Below, one piece after another: positions 9,921 to 19,100 of a stretch of 64,000 nt of DNA. This DNA comes from an uncultured Clostridia bacterium. Lineage in GTDB: Bacteria; Bacillota; Clostridia; Christensenellales; UBA1242. The notes beneath the pieces were generated by a model that searched no databases, was not told the DNA's origin, and was given only the letters and a program-made list of their open reading frames with translations. Made by a program: the position numbers and the translations under genes. The stretch's first letter is position 1; each line of letters begins with the position of its first letter. Location of the stretch: positions 62,001-126,000 of the forward strand of contig CAKVHY010000002.1 in NCBI GenBank assembly GCA_934754335.1, given 5' to 3'.

Positions 9921-9949
9921 TTGGAATTTCATACATTTTTTGTTATAAT
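9921..9949 (+). promoter_or_regulatory. Promoter of the canonical HU gene
   Basis: TTGGAA (9921-9926), 17-bp spacer, TATAAT (9944-9949) with an upstream TG (extended -10). It is correctly placed for the start at 9977. Confidence 0.65.
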
Positions 9950-9976
9950 TTAGTATCTTAAAAAGGAGAATGAATT

Positions 9977-10255
9977 ATGAATAAAAATGATTTGGTTAAA
10001 CTAATCGCAGAAAAAACTGATTTAACTCAAAAAGATGTTACGTTGGTTATCGATGCATTTATTGAAGAATCCACAAATGCATTAAGAGCAGGTAAAGAAG
10101 TTGCTGTGGCTGGTTTCGGTAAATTCGTAGTTAGAAAGAGAGCCGCTAGAGAAAGTATTAACCCTAGAACTAAAGAGGTTGTTAAAGTTCCTGCAAGTTT
10201 GGCTCCTGCATTCAAACCAGGTAAAGCATTAAAAGATGCAGTAAACAAAAAATAG
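9977..10255 (+). CDS. hup: HU-family nucleoid protein (canonical)
   Basis: The protein has 92 residues and a near-consensus HU sequence: MNKNDLVKLIAEKTDLTQKD for the dimerisation helices, GFGKFVVRKRAAR, and the INPRTKEVVKVPASLAPAFK arm with the intercalating proline context. It is a dimeric histone-like protein that bends and compacts DNA. AAAAGGAG lies 8 bases before the ATG, and the gene has its own promoter and terminator, consistent with high constitutive expression. It is about 40-45% identical by eye to the divergent HU just upstream, so the pair probably arose by tandem duplication with later specialisation. Confidence 0.95.
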   Translation: MNKNDLVKLIAEKTDLTQKDVTLVIDAFIEESTNALRAGKEVAVAGFGKFVVRKRAARESINPRTKEVVKVPASLAPAFKPGKALKDAVNKK

Positions 10256-10265
10256 CATATTTAAG

Positions 10266-10304
10266 AAAAACATATAAAGCAATTTATATGTTTTTTCTTT
10301 TTTT
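10266..10304 (+). terminator. Terminator of the canonical HU gene
   Basis: AAAAACATATAAA (10266-10278), loop GCAA, TTTATATGTTTTT (10283-10295), followed by a long T-rich tail to about 10304. Confidence 0.75.
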
Positions 10305-10345
10305 ATCTTTATCTTTTCATGAAATTATGATATCATAGGCATATG

Positions 10346-11275
10346 ATGATTGGTAATATAGAATTGAAAAACAATTTAATACTTGCGCCAATGGCGGGGG
10401 TTAGTGACGTTGGCTTTAGGTCTTTATGCGTGGAAGCGGGAGCAGATTTTGCGGAAACCGAAATGGTTAGTGCAAAGGCATTAATGTATAATAATGAGAA
10501 AACGTTGGATTTATTAAATACTGCTGAAAATGAGAAGATTAAGGTGGTGCAATTGTTTGGCCATGAACCTGAAGTTTTTGCAGAAGCGGTTAAACATAAA
10601 GCACTTGAAAAGTTTGATATTATAGATATAAATATGGGTTGTCCAGCACCAAAAATTGTTTCAAATGGTGATGGCTCGGCATTGATGAAAGATATTGATT
10701 TGAGCGAAAGAATTATAAGAGCGTGTGTTCAAAATTCAAAAGTTCCTATTATTGTAAAGTTTAGAATGGGTTGGGATTTAAACCATGTAAATGCAATAGA
10801 GTTTGCCAAAATGTGCGAAAGAGCAGGTGCTAGTGCTATCACAATTCATGGCAGAGTTCGAGAACAATTCTTTAGTGGAAATGTGGATTTAAAGATAATA
10901 AAAGATGTGAAAAATGCGGTTAGAATTCCAGTAATTGCTAATGGTGATGTTTTCGATAAAGCATCATATTTAAGGTTGTTGAAAACTGGTTGTGATGCGG
11001 TTATGATTGGCAGAGGAGCGATGGGCAATCCGCAAATTTTCAGCGATATTTTAGGAGTAAAAAGAAAGTATTCAACCTTGGAATGCATAGAAAAACATAT
11101 TGAAATTTTAAGAAAGTTCTATCCTGAAAACTTAATAGCAAAAGAGATGAAAAAGCATCTTTTGTGGTACTTAAAAGGTGAGAGAAATGTGAAGGCGGTA
11201 AAGCAAAAATTAGTTTTGCTAGATAACTTAGAAGATATGTTAAATTGTTTAAAAATGGAAGTTTTTGTTGGATAA
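10346..11275 (+). CDS. dusB: tRNA-dihydrouridine synthase B
   Basis: An FMN-dependent TIM-barrel enzyme that reduces specific tRNA uridines to dihydrouridine. The FMN-binding start ILAPMAGVSDVGFR, the catalytic-Cys motif INMGCPAPK (Cys about residue 99), and the phosphate-binding end IPVIANGDV and GCDAVMIGRGAMGNP are all present. The length of 309 residues is normal. Two ATGs lie in tandem; I prefer the second (10346) because AGG at 10337-10339 gives workable spacing. The leader is unusually short: a TATCAT element (10331-10336) lies only a few bases from the start, so the mRNA could be nearly leaderless. dusB often neighbours the spoVT/HU region in clostridia. It is separated from pgk by 106 bases containing a promoter. 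Confidence 0.93.
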   Translation: MIGNIELKNNLILAPMAGVSDVGFRSLCVEAGADFAETEMVSAKALMYNNEKTLDLLNTAENEKIKVVQLFGHEPEVFAEAVKHKALEKFDIIDINMGCPAPKIVSNGDGSALMKDIDLSERIIRACVQNSKVPIIVKFRMGWDLNHVNAIEFAKMCERAGASAITIHGRVREQFFSGNVDLKIIKDVKNAVRIPVIANGDVFDKASYLRLLKTGCDAVMIGRGAMGNPQIFSDILGVKRKYSTLECIEKHIEILRKFYPENLIAKEMKKHLLWYLKGERNVKAVKQKLVLLDNLEDMLNCLKMEVFVG

Positions 11276-11301
11276 AAATTCAATATTTAGGCATATTTAT
11301 T

Positions 11302-11329
11302 TTGTAAAATTTTTAACTTAATATATAAT
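11302..11329 (+). promoter_or_regulatory. Promoter of the pgk operon
   Basis: TTGTAA (11302-11307), 16-bp spacer, TATAAT (11324-11329); a second overlapping TATAAT lies at 11329-11334. A leader of about 45 bases follows to the pgk start. Confidence 0.55.
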
Positions 11330-11381
11330 ATAATTGTATAAAAATATATTATACAGTTATTTTTTTAAAAGGGAATTTATT

Positions 11382-12563
11382 ATGGAAAAGAAAACACTAA
11401 AAGATATTGATGTTTATGAGAAAAAAGTTTTAATTAGAGTGGACTTCAATGTGCCAATAGTTGATGGAAAAATCACTGATGATAATAGAATAAAAGAAGC
11501 GTTGCCAACAATTAATTATGTTTTAGAAAATGGTGGTGCGGTTATTTTAATGAGTCATTTGGGCAGACCTGATGGAAAAGTGGTTGAAAAATACTCTTTA
11601 AAACCAGTTGCTGTTAGGCTTGAAGAACTACTAAAAAAGCCTGTAATTATGGCAAAAGACGTTGTTGGAACTGACGCAAAATCTAAGGCTAAAAAGTTAA
11701 AAGCGGGCGAAATTTTGCTTTTAGAAAACCTAAGATTTGAAGCGGGCGAAGAAGAAAACGATAAAGAATTTTGTGAAAAATTGGCTAAATTAGGCGATAT
11801 TTACGTAAACGATGCGTTTGGAACAGCACATAGAAAGCATGCTTCCACTTATGGCGTGGCGAAACTAATGCCAAGTGCGATAGGGTTTTTAATTGAGAAA
11901 GAATTAAGAATAATTTGTGGTGCTATTAATGATCCTAAAAGACCATTGGTTGGTATTTTAGGTGGTGCAAAAATTAGTGATAAAATTTCAATTGTGGATA
12001 AACTTTTAGATGTTTGTGATACGCTTATTATTGGTGGTGGAATGGCATACACTTTCCAAAAAGCGTTGGGTTATAATATTGGCGAATCTTTGCTTGATGA
12101 AACAAAGATTGAAGATTGTAAAAATATGCTTGAAAAGGCTAAGAAAAATAACGTTGATTTGTTGTTGCCAGTGGATTATATTGAAAGTAAAGCCATTAAC
12201 GACACAACAAATGCAAAGTTAACTAAAACTCAAAATATTGATGATGGTTTTATGGGTGTTGATATTGGCAAGAAAACAATTAAAATGTTTGTAAAAGCCA
12301 TAAAGAAAGCCAAAACTGTTATTTGGAATGGACCAATGGGTGTGTTTGAAGAGCCTAAATTTGCTGTTGGAACATATAAGGTGGCAAAAGCACTTACTAA
12401 GGTTAAAGGTACAACTATAATTGGTGGCGGAGATAGCGGTTCTGCGGTTATAAACATGGGGCTTAGCCATAAGATTACTCATATTTCAACTGGTGGTGGA
12501 GCAAGCCTTAAATTGTTTGAAGGTAAGATTTTGCCGGGCGTTGATGTTATAGAAAATAAATAA
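11382..12563 (+). CDS. pgk: Phosphoglycerate kinase
   Basis: A glycolytic enzyme transferring the acyl phosphate of 1,3-bisphosphoglycerate to ADP. The 393 residues match the family size. The N-terminal substrate domain shows RVDFNVP, MSHLGRPDGK and LLENLRFEAGEEEND; the C-terminal nucleotide domain shows GGAKISDK, VWNGPMGVFE and the terminal GGGDSGSAV glycine-rich loop. The frame is open further upstream, but the start at 11382 is chosen because AAAAGGGA (11367-11374) is well spaced and MEKKTLKDID is the normal family N-terminus. It opens the operon pgk-tpiA-gpmI-small protein-deoC with gaps of 10-18 bases. The usual upstream gap gene is missing here. Confidence 0.97.
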   Translation: MEKKTLKDIDVYEKKVLIRVDFNVPIVDGKITDDNRIKEALPTINYVLENGGAVILMSHLGRPDGKVVEKYSLKPVAVRLEELLKKPVIMAKDVVGTDAKSKAKKLKAGEILLLENLRFEAGEEENDKEFCEKLAKLGDIYVNDAFGTAHRKHASTYGVAKLMPSAIGFLIEKELRIICGAINDPKRPLVGILGGAKISDKISIVDKLLDVCDTLIIGGGMAYTFQKALGYNIGESLLDETKIEDCKNMLEKAKKNNVDLLLPVDYIESKAINDTTNAKLTKTQNIDDGFMGVDIGKKTIKMFVKAIKKAKTVIWNGPMGVFEEPKFAVGTYKVAKALTKVKGTTIIGGGDSGSAVINMGLSHKITHISTGGGASLKLFEGKILPGVDVIENK

Positions 12564-12575
12564 AGGAACTTTTAA

Positions 12576-13328
12576 ATGAAAACGAAATATTTGATTGGTA
12601 ACATGAAAATGAATATGAATAAGGAAAAACTTATTCCATATTTTGAAGATTTGAGAAAGGTTGCAGAAAACTCAAATAATGTGGTTGGCGTTTGTGTGCC
12701 GGCAGTATATTTGTACTTGGCTGAAAAGTGCTTGAAAGGTGGCAAGGTTTGGTATGGTACTGAAAACTTTTATTATAAAGATAATGGTGCTTACACTGGC
12801 GAGATTAGTGCAGATATGCTGAATGATTTTAATGCGAAGATGGTGATTGTTGGGCATAGTGAAAGAAGAACTATTTTTAGTGAAAGCGATGAAGAAATAA
12901 ATCTTAAGGCTTTAAAAGCATTGAAGAGTGGAATTAAACCAATAATTTGTTTTGGCGAAAACCTAGATGAAAGAAATAGACATTTAGAGAAGTTGGTTGT
13001 TGAAACTCAAATTTTAGAAGCAATTACGAATATGGAAGCGGAAGATATCAAAAATTGTATTTTTGCTTACGAGCCAGTTTGGGCAATTGGAACAGGCGTT
13101 ACTGCCACAAGCGACCAAGCAGAAGAAATCATATCTTTTGCAAAAGAATTGATTGCAAAGAATTATGGCTTAAAACATGAAGATATTGTGATGCTTTATG
13201 GCGGAAGCATGAAACCGGCAAATGCAAAGGAACTACTTGAAAAACCTTCTATAGATGGCGGACTAATTGGTGGTGCTTGCTTAAAGGTGGAAGATTTTAA
13301 AGGTATTATTGATATAGAGATTGAATAA
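12576..13328 (+). CDS. tpiA: Triosephosphate isomerase
   Basis: Interconverts dihydroxyacetone phosphate and glyceraldehyde 3-phosphate. The 250-residue TIM barrel keeps all catalytic residues: Lys11 in GNMKMN, His94 in VIVGHSERR and Glu166 in YEPVWAIGTG, plus the phosphate-gripping loop YGGSMKPANA and GGLIGGACL. The usual GNWKMN motif has Met in place of Trp, a tolerated change. It lies 12 bases after pgk with AAAGGAAC before the ATG, the same ribosome site sequence used by gpmI, so the genes are clearly co-transcribed. Confidence 0.97.
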   Translation: MKTKYLIGNMKMNMNKEKLIPYFEDLRKVAENSNNVVGVCVPAVYLYLAEKCLKGGKVWYGTENFYYKDNGAYTGEISADMLNDFNAKMVIVGHSERRTIFSESDEEINLKALKALKSGIKPIICFGENLDERNRHLEKLVVETQILEAITNMEAEDIKNCIFAYEPVWAIGTGVTATSDQAEEIISFAKELIAKNYGLKHEDIVMLYGGSMKPANAKELLEKPSIDGGLIGGACLKVEDFKGIIDIEIE

Positions 13329-13338
13329 AGGAACTTAA

Positions 13339-14871
13339 ATGAAAGCAAATAAATTTACAGCGTTAATTATAATGGACGGATTTGGTTATCCGGTTGATAT
13401 AAATCGAAGTGCAATTTTAAATGAGAATACAACTCATTTAAGAGCACTTGCAAATGTTTATCCTGCAGTTAAGATTGGAGCAAGCGAAGAATATGTTGGT
13501 TTGCCACAAGGACAAGCAGGTACTAGCGAAGTTGGGCATCTTACTATCGGAACAGGTAGGGTTATTTTGCAACCACTATCTAAAATTGATAGAGAGATTA
13601 AAACTGAGAATTTTTATAAGAACCAAGTTTTATTAAATGCTATGCAAAATGCAAAAATTGGCGATAATGCGTTGCATTTGCTTGGAATGCCAAGTGATGG
13701 CGGTATTCATAGCCATATTAATCATTTGTTTGCACTATTAAAAATGGCAAAAGAAAATGACGTTAAAAAAGTTTACGTTCATTTCATAACAGATGGAAGA
13801 GATACTCCGCCAAAAAGTGCTGAAACTTATGTAAAACAACTTGAAGATTATATGAAAGAACTTGGCGTTGGTAAAATTGTTACAGTTATGGGAAGATTCT
13901 ATGCTTTAGATAGAGATAAAAACTGGGATAGAGTTCATCTTGCATATGACGCAATGGTTCGTGGAGTTGGTCAAACAGCAAAGTCTGCAAGCGAAGCAGT
14001 AAAGAATGCGTATAAGAGAAACGAAACTGACGAGTTTATTTTGCCAACCATTATTGAAACAGAAGAAAATGTTAAGATAAAAACAGGCGATAGCGTTATC
14101 TCATATAACTTTAGAGCAGATAGAGAAAGACAATTGGCTTATGTGTTTGATCCTGCAAACACTTTGGATTACACAGATAAAACTTTAAGAACTCATTTCG
14201 TTTGTATGATGGAATATGATGAGAATTTAAAAAATTGTTATATCGCTTATCCAAAGGAAGAGATAAAGAATTTGCTTTGTGAAGTGCTTTCAGAAAGGGG
14301 TTATAAGCAAATAAAACTTGCTGAAACCGAGAAGTTTGCACATTTAACATTCTTCTTTAATAATGGTAGATTAGAACCATATCCTAATGAAGATAGAGAA
14401 CTTATAAATAGTGAGAAAATGAAATCGTATGCACCAAAGCCAGAAATGGGTGCTTATGATATAACTAAAAAAGCATTAGAAGCAATTGATTCTGATGAAT
14501 ATGATGTTATGATGATTAACTTTGCAAACTGCGATATGGTTGGGCATTCTGGTGATATGGAAGCGGCAAAAAAGGCTGTGGCTGTGGTTGATGAATGCGT
14601 GGATAAAGTGGTTGAAGCAATTTTGAAGAAGGGTGGAAGGTGTATGATTATTGCCGACCATGGTAATGCAGATATAATGAAATATCCTGATGGTAGTCCA
14701 CACACTGCACATACAACAAACTTAGTTCCTTGCATAATTGTTGATGACGATTTGAAAGGTGTTGTGCTTAGAAAGAACGGAAGTTTGGCAGATGTTGCTC
14801 CAACAATCTTGGATTTATTAAATGAAGAAATTCCTAAAGAAATGGAAGGAAAATCATTGTTAATAAATTAA
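13339..14871 (+). CDS. gpmI: 2,3-bisphosphoglycerate-independent phosphoglycerate mutase
   Basis: Interconverts 3- and 2-phosphoglycerate through a phosphoserine intermediate, with two Mn ions. The length of 510 residues is standard. The alkaline-phosphatase-superfamily metal sites are visible: IMDGFG at the N-terminus (Asp13), catalytic Ser63 in AGTSEVGHLTIGTGR, FITDGRDTPP, SYNFRADRERQ, NFANCDMVGHSGD and IADHGNADIM. The gap from tpiA is 10 bases. The next step, enolase, is not encoded here. Its intact catalytic set contrasts with the degenerate superfamily relative at 28839-29957. Confidence 0.97.
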   Translation: MKANKFTALIIMDGFGYPVDINRSAILNENTTHLRALANVYPAVKIGASEEYVGLPQGQAGTSEVGHLTIGTGRVILQPLSKIDREIKTENFYKNQVLLNAMQNAKIGDNALHLLGMPSDGGIHSHINHLFALLKMAKENDVKKVYVHFITDGRDTPPKSAETYVKQLEDYMKELGVGKIVTVMGRFYALDRDKNWDRVHLAYDAMVRGVGQTAKSASEAVKNAYKRNETDEFILPTIIETEENVKIKTGDSVISYNFRADRERQLAYVFDPANTLDYTDKTLRTHFVCMMEYDENLKNCYIAYPKEEIKNLLCEVLSERGYKQIKLAETEKFAHLTFFFNNGRLEPYPNEDRELINSEKMKSYAPKPEMGAYDITKKALEAIDSDEYDVMMINFANCDMVGHSGDMEAAKKAVAVVDECVDKVVEAILKKGGRCMIIADHGNADIMKYPDGSPHTAHTTNLVPCIIVDDDLKGVVLRKNGSLADVAPTILDLLNEEIPKEMEGKSLLIN

Positions 14872-14888
14872 ACTTTAAGGATTAAATT

Positions 14889-15113
14889 ATGAGAAATTTA
14901 GGCATGATTAGATTTTTAAATGGCATCTTAGAATTTTTTAATTTAGATAACCCATCAAAAGGAACAGTTGTTTTGCTCCTTTTGTTGGTTGATGCCTTTG
15001 CGTTCGTGTTCTCTCTAATGGGAAAATCTAAGGACGCAACGGTTACGTCTTGGCCATTATTTTGGTTTAGTATTGCATTACTATTTTTCATAGTTTGGTA
15101 CTCAACAAATTAA
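14889..15113 (+). CDS. Small two-helix membrane protein
   Basis: A 74-residue protein not recognised as any family. Residues about 25-45 (VVLLLLLVDAFAFVFSLMG) and 54-71 (PLFWFSIALLFFIVWYS) are strongly hydrophobic, with a short Lys/Asp loop between, predicting a helical hairpin with a cytosolic N-terminus. It lies 17 bases after gpmI and 12 bases before deoC, so it is inside the carbon-metabolism operon. TTAAGGATT before the ATG serves as ribosome site. The tight packing supports a real gene; the role is unknown. Confidence 0.7.
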   Translation: MRNLGMIRFLNGILEFFNLDNPSKGTVVLLLLLVDAFAFVFSLMGKSKDATVTSWPLFWFSIALLFFIVWYSTN

Positions 15114-15125
15114 AAGGATTTAAAA

Positions 15126-15785
15126 ATGACAAAAGAACAATTAGCAAAACATATAGAGCAAACTCTATTAAAACCTGAAGCAACCTATTCAGATATTGAA
15201 AAACTTTGTGATGAAGCCATGAAATATAATTTCTATGGCGTTTGTGTTGCTCCAAAATATGTGGAATTTGTAAAAGAAAAATTGGCAAGTACGGATATAA
15301 AAGTTATTTCCGTTGTGGGATTTCCGCTTGGAACAAGCATGCCAGAAGTTAAAAGCCTAGAAGCAATGCTTTTGCAACAGGCTGGTGCGGACGAAATCGA
15401 TATGGTTTTAAATTATTCAGCATTAATTGAAGGCGATTTGGAAAGAACTTATAACGAAATTATGCAAGTGGTACACGATGTTAAAATCCCAGTTAAGGTT
15501 ATTTTAGAAACTAGTAAACTTACAAACGAGCAAATTGTTTCTGCTTGCGAACTTTGTGTTCAGGCAGGTGCTAAGTTTGTTAAAACCAGTACTGGATTTA
15601 TGGGTGGCGCAACGAAGGAAGCAGTGGAAGTGATGAGTTCTGCTGTGGCTGGAAGAATTAAGATTAAAGCAAGCGGTGGAATAAGAGATTTAAATACCGC
15701 TCTTATGTATATCTCAGCAGGTGCGGATAGAATTGGAACAAGTTCTGGTGCTAAGATTATTGATGAATTTAAAAACGAAAAATAG
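15126..15785 (+). CDS. deoC: Deoxyribose-phosphate aldolase
   Basis: Cleaves 2-deoxyribose 5-phosphate to glyceraldehyde 3-phosphate and acetaldehyde, in deoxynucleoside salvage. The 219-residue class I aldolase keeps Asp92 in EIDMVLNYSAL, the Schiff-base Lys153 in FVKTSTGF and Lys181 in IKASGGIRD. AAAGGATT precedes the ATG. Location at the end of the pgk-tpiA-gpmI operon makes sense because its product enters glycolysis at the triose level. The normal partner deoB is represented in this window only by a degenerate copy 13 kb away. Confidence 0.96.
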   Translation: MTKEQLAKHIEQTLLKPEATYSDIEKLCDEAMKYNFYGVCVAPKYVEFVKEKLASTDIKVISVVGFPLGTSMPEVKSLEAMLLQQAGADEIDMVLNYSALIEGDLERTYNEIMQVVHDVKIPVKVILETSKLTNEQIVSACELCVQAGAKFVKTSTGFMGGATKEAVEVMSSAVAGRIKIKASGGIRDLNTALMYISAGADRIGTSSGAKIIDEFKNEK

Positions 15786-15800
15786 AAAATGAATTTTCAA

Positions 15801-15826
15801 AAGTTAGGGGAAACCCTAATTTTTTT
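15801..15826 (+). terminator. Terminator of the pgk-deoC operon
   Basis: TTAGGG (15804-15809), GAAA tetraloop, CCCTAA (15814-15819), then seven T residues. Confidence 0.85.
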
Positions 15827-16126
15827 GTCCGGTTCATTAATTGTGGATAGGTTTGAAATGTAAAAACTAGCAATAATTGATTAATTTTATAAAAAAATTA
15901 CAACTTTTTTAAAAAAAATTGAAAAAGATATTTTATCTCTAAAGGCGTTTATGTTGTTTTATCACTGTTATATTATAATTGTAATCCCGATCAGATTTGA
16001 CGCTTTATAAAAAAATTTATGTATTTATAAAATAGAGTAATAATCGTTTGCGTAAAAGTACTAAGAGATGGTATAATAAATTAAGGTTGAATTTTCAATT
16101 TTAATATATAAAAAGGTGAAATAATA
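15827..16126 (+). other. Intergenic leader region before BspA-like gene 1
   Basis: About 300 bases, AT-rich, with no supported ORF. It holds a likely promoter for the BspA gene: TTGCGT (16048-16053), 18-bp spacer, TATAAT (16072-16077) with an upstream TGG. A second TATAAT lies at 15974-15979 without a good -35, and a TTGACG at 15997-16002 has no good -10. No riboswitch or stable structured RNA was recognised. Confidence 0.5.
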
Positions 16127-19100
16127 ATGAAGAAATCTACAAAGATTATTACTACAATTGTTGCTATAGTTTTGGTTTGTGCTGGCATGGCAATAGGAAT
16201 TTATGCTGCCACTATTGGTGGAGCAACTATTAGCGCAAATGTTTCATGGACTGCTCAAGAAGGAGTAAACCTAGAGTTTTGGGCTAAGGCAACGGGCGGA
16301 AGTGAAGAGAAGGAAGTAAAAAGACGAACGATTGGACCTAGCACTACAAATCAAGAGGCTGTAATTACAGGTGACCTGAGTTGCGATTTTGTGGATAACA
16401 CAAAAGATGATGGAGTTAATAACCCAGGGGCGATTACATTTGAATATAATGTTAAAAATAATAGTTTAACAAAATTAAGGGTTAGAGTTACAAAAAATCC
16501 TAAAGCAGAAGATGAAAGCGGAACGAGTGCAAATGACCATAAGCCAAAAGTTGTATTATCTTCTTCTATTGATGGCGGAGCAAGTAATTTAACTACTGTT
16601 ACAGGAAATAATGGCTGTGTTTTAGAGACAAACCAAGTTTTGAAATTTACAGTTGTTCTTTCCTTGGCAAGTGGTGGAACGGGAAAGATGAATGCCGATA
16701 CTGGTTTAGGAACTAATTTTGACGCCGGGGTTAATTTTAATTTCAATGTGGCAGGTTTTTCAAGTGGGACAGAATCTAATTCTATTAACACAATAGTTGA
16801 TGGAATTAAAGCAACAACTCCGTTGAGTGAAGCGTCTGCATCTGGACAAACTTTAGGTGAGTTTTTGTCTTTAAGAGAACCTGAAGTTAGTACCGGTTGG
16901 TTTTTAGATGAAGAATTAACCAAAGCAGTTACTGAACAGAACTTAAATGCTGAAATTAGAGAAGATGCTGAAACTTCAAATTTATATTGCAGAACTGCAA
17001 GTACTGATGGCTTAAAATTTATATTGTCTAGTGATGGAAAGTCTTATCTTGTTGAAGCGGAAGATTCTTCCACTATAAGCGGAGAAGTTGTTATTCCTAA
17101 TAAACATCAAGGCTTACCTGTAATAGGGCTTACTGATGCTAAGGTTAATTACACAAGCATACCTACAGGGACTGGAGCGTTTTTTGGTGCTAGAAATATT
17201 ACAAGTGTAATTTTACCTAATTCGTTTAAGACTCTTGGACCAAATGCAATGTCTTATTGCGAAGGATTGATAAAGATTTCAATTCCTGATTCTGTAACTA
17301 GTTTAGGAGGTAGTTTGTTTGGTGGTTGTACAAATTTAGGCGGAATTGTTATTCCTGCTTCTGTAACCGAAGTGGGAGCATATATTTTTGCTGAATGTAC
17401 AAGTTTAACATATGCAACGTTACCTTATTCTTTAAATTCAATTGTTAACGGAATGTTTTTCTCGTGCAAAAGTTTGATAGATGTTGCAATTCCAAACAAT
17501 GTAACAAGTATAAGATATAGTGCATTTGACGGATGTAAGAGTTTAACAAATATAACAATTCCTGCGAGCGTAACAATCATTGATCAAAATGCCCTTACAA
17601 GATGTGAAAGTTTGACTAGTATTAATATTCCTGCCAGTGTAACAACTGTTGGAATTAATGCATTTTTGGATTGCGGTCATTTGGAAGAAGTGACAATAGA
17701 AAATGGCGTAACAAGAATAGATGCGAATGCATTTGAAAAATGCGTTAGTTTAAAAGAAATCAAAATTCCTAATAGTGTTACATATATAGGAGAAGCCATA
17801 TTCAAACATTGTTCTAGTTTAACCTCGGCCATATTATCAAATAAAATAAAAGTCATTACACCATATGCATTTTATAGTTGTGTTAACTTACAAAATATAA
17901 CTATTCCAAGTAATATAGTTATTGATAAATATGCATTTTCTGGTTGTGAAGAATTAGTGAGTGTTAGTCAACTGGATAATACAGAAACAAGTGGTGGAGT
18001 TAGTGTGGGAGAGAATGCTTTTAGGGGGTGTACTAAATTAACAAACTTTGATGTTGATATTGAAGGGTTAAGTTCAGACGCATTTAGAGATTGCAGTAGT
18101 TTATCTACTTTGACATTAATAAACAGTAATAATTTAAAAACTATAAGTGTTAGAGCATTTTATGGATGTAAAAATCTAACCAGTATAGTTATTCCAAGCA
18201 GTGTAACCAGCATAAAAAGTACAGCATTTCAAGGTTGTTCTGGTTTGACAAGTATATTTATTCCCCAAAGTGTAACATCTATAGGAGTTTCTGCATTTGA
18301 CGATTGTAGTAGTTTGCAAAGTATAGAAGTTGAAAGTGGCAACACTAAATATGATAGCCGAGATAATTGTAATGCGATTATAGAAAGTGCTAGTAATAAA
18401 CTCATTACAGGATGCAAAACAACAGTTATTCCTAATACAGTAACAAGCATAGGTGCTTCAGCATTTGTTGGTAGTGGCATAACAAGTATAACAATCCCGG
18501 ATAGCGTTACAAGTATAAATAATTTAGCGTTTGCTTGTTGTACAAAATTGTCCAGTGTAACAATTGGCAAAGGAGTAACGGAAATATGGAATCAAGTATT
18601 TCAAGGTTGTACTAGTTTAACAAGCATAATTATTCCTAAAAATGTAACATCTATAAGAACTTTGACATTCGCTGACTGTACTAGTTTACAAAGTATTGTA
18701 GTTGAAAGTGGCAATACTAAATATGATAGTCGAGATAATTGTAATGCAATTATAGAAACTGCTAGTAATACATTAATTCAAGGATGTAAAACAACAGTTA
18801 TTCCGAATACAGTAAAAATCATAGGTTATTCTTCGTTTTCTGGTTGCAGTGATTTGACAAGCATAGAAATTCCTAACAGTGTTGAAAGTATGGAAAGTTA
18901 TGCTTTTGAGAATTGTACAGGTTTAATAAGTATTGTTATTCCGGCTAATTTGATAAGTATTGAAAAAAGTGTTTTTTCAAATTGTAATAGTTTGGCAAAT
19001 ATAAAAGTTGAAAGTGGCAATACAAAATATGATAGCCGAGATAATTGTAATGCAATTATTGAAACCGCTAGTAACACGTTAATTTTTGGTTGTAAATCAA

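Noticed and set aside
11334..11381. Upstream in-frame extension of pgk.
   Set aside because: It overlaps the promoter -10 boxes and lacks a ribosome site; the ATG at 11382 has both a good site and the family N-terminus.
15827..16126. Riboswitch or small RNA in the deoC-BspA 1 gap.
   Set aside because: No conserved riboswitch core or stable multi-stem fold could be recognised; only promoter-like elements are supported.
16351..16923. Minus-strand ORF of 190 residues opposite BspA 1.
   Set aside because: It mirrors the coding strand of a clear BspA N-terminal module; no ribosome site, and similar shadows occur opposite the LRR repeats.
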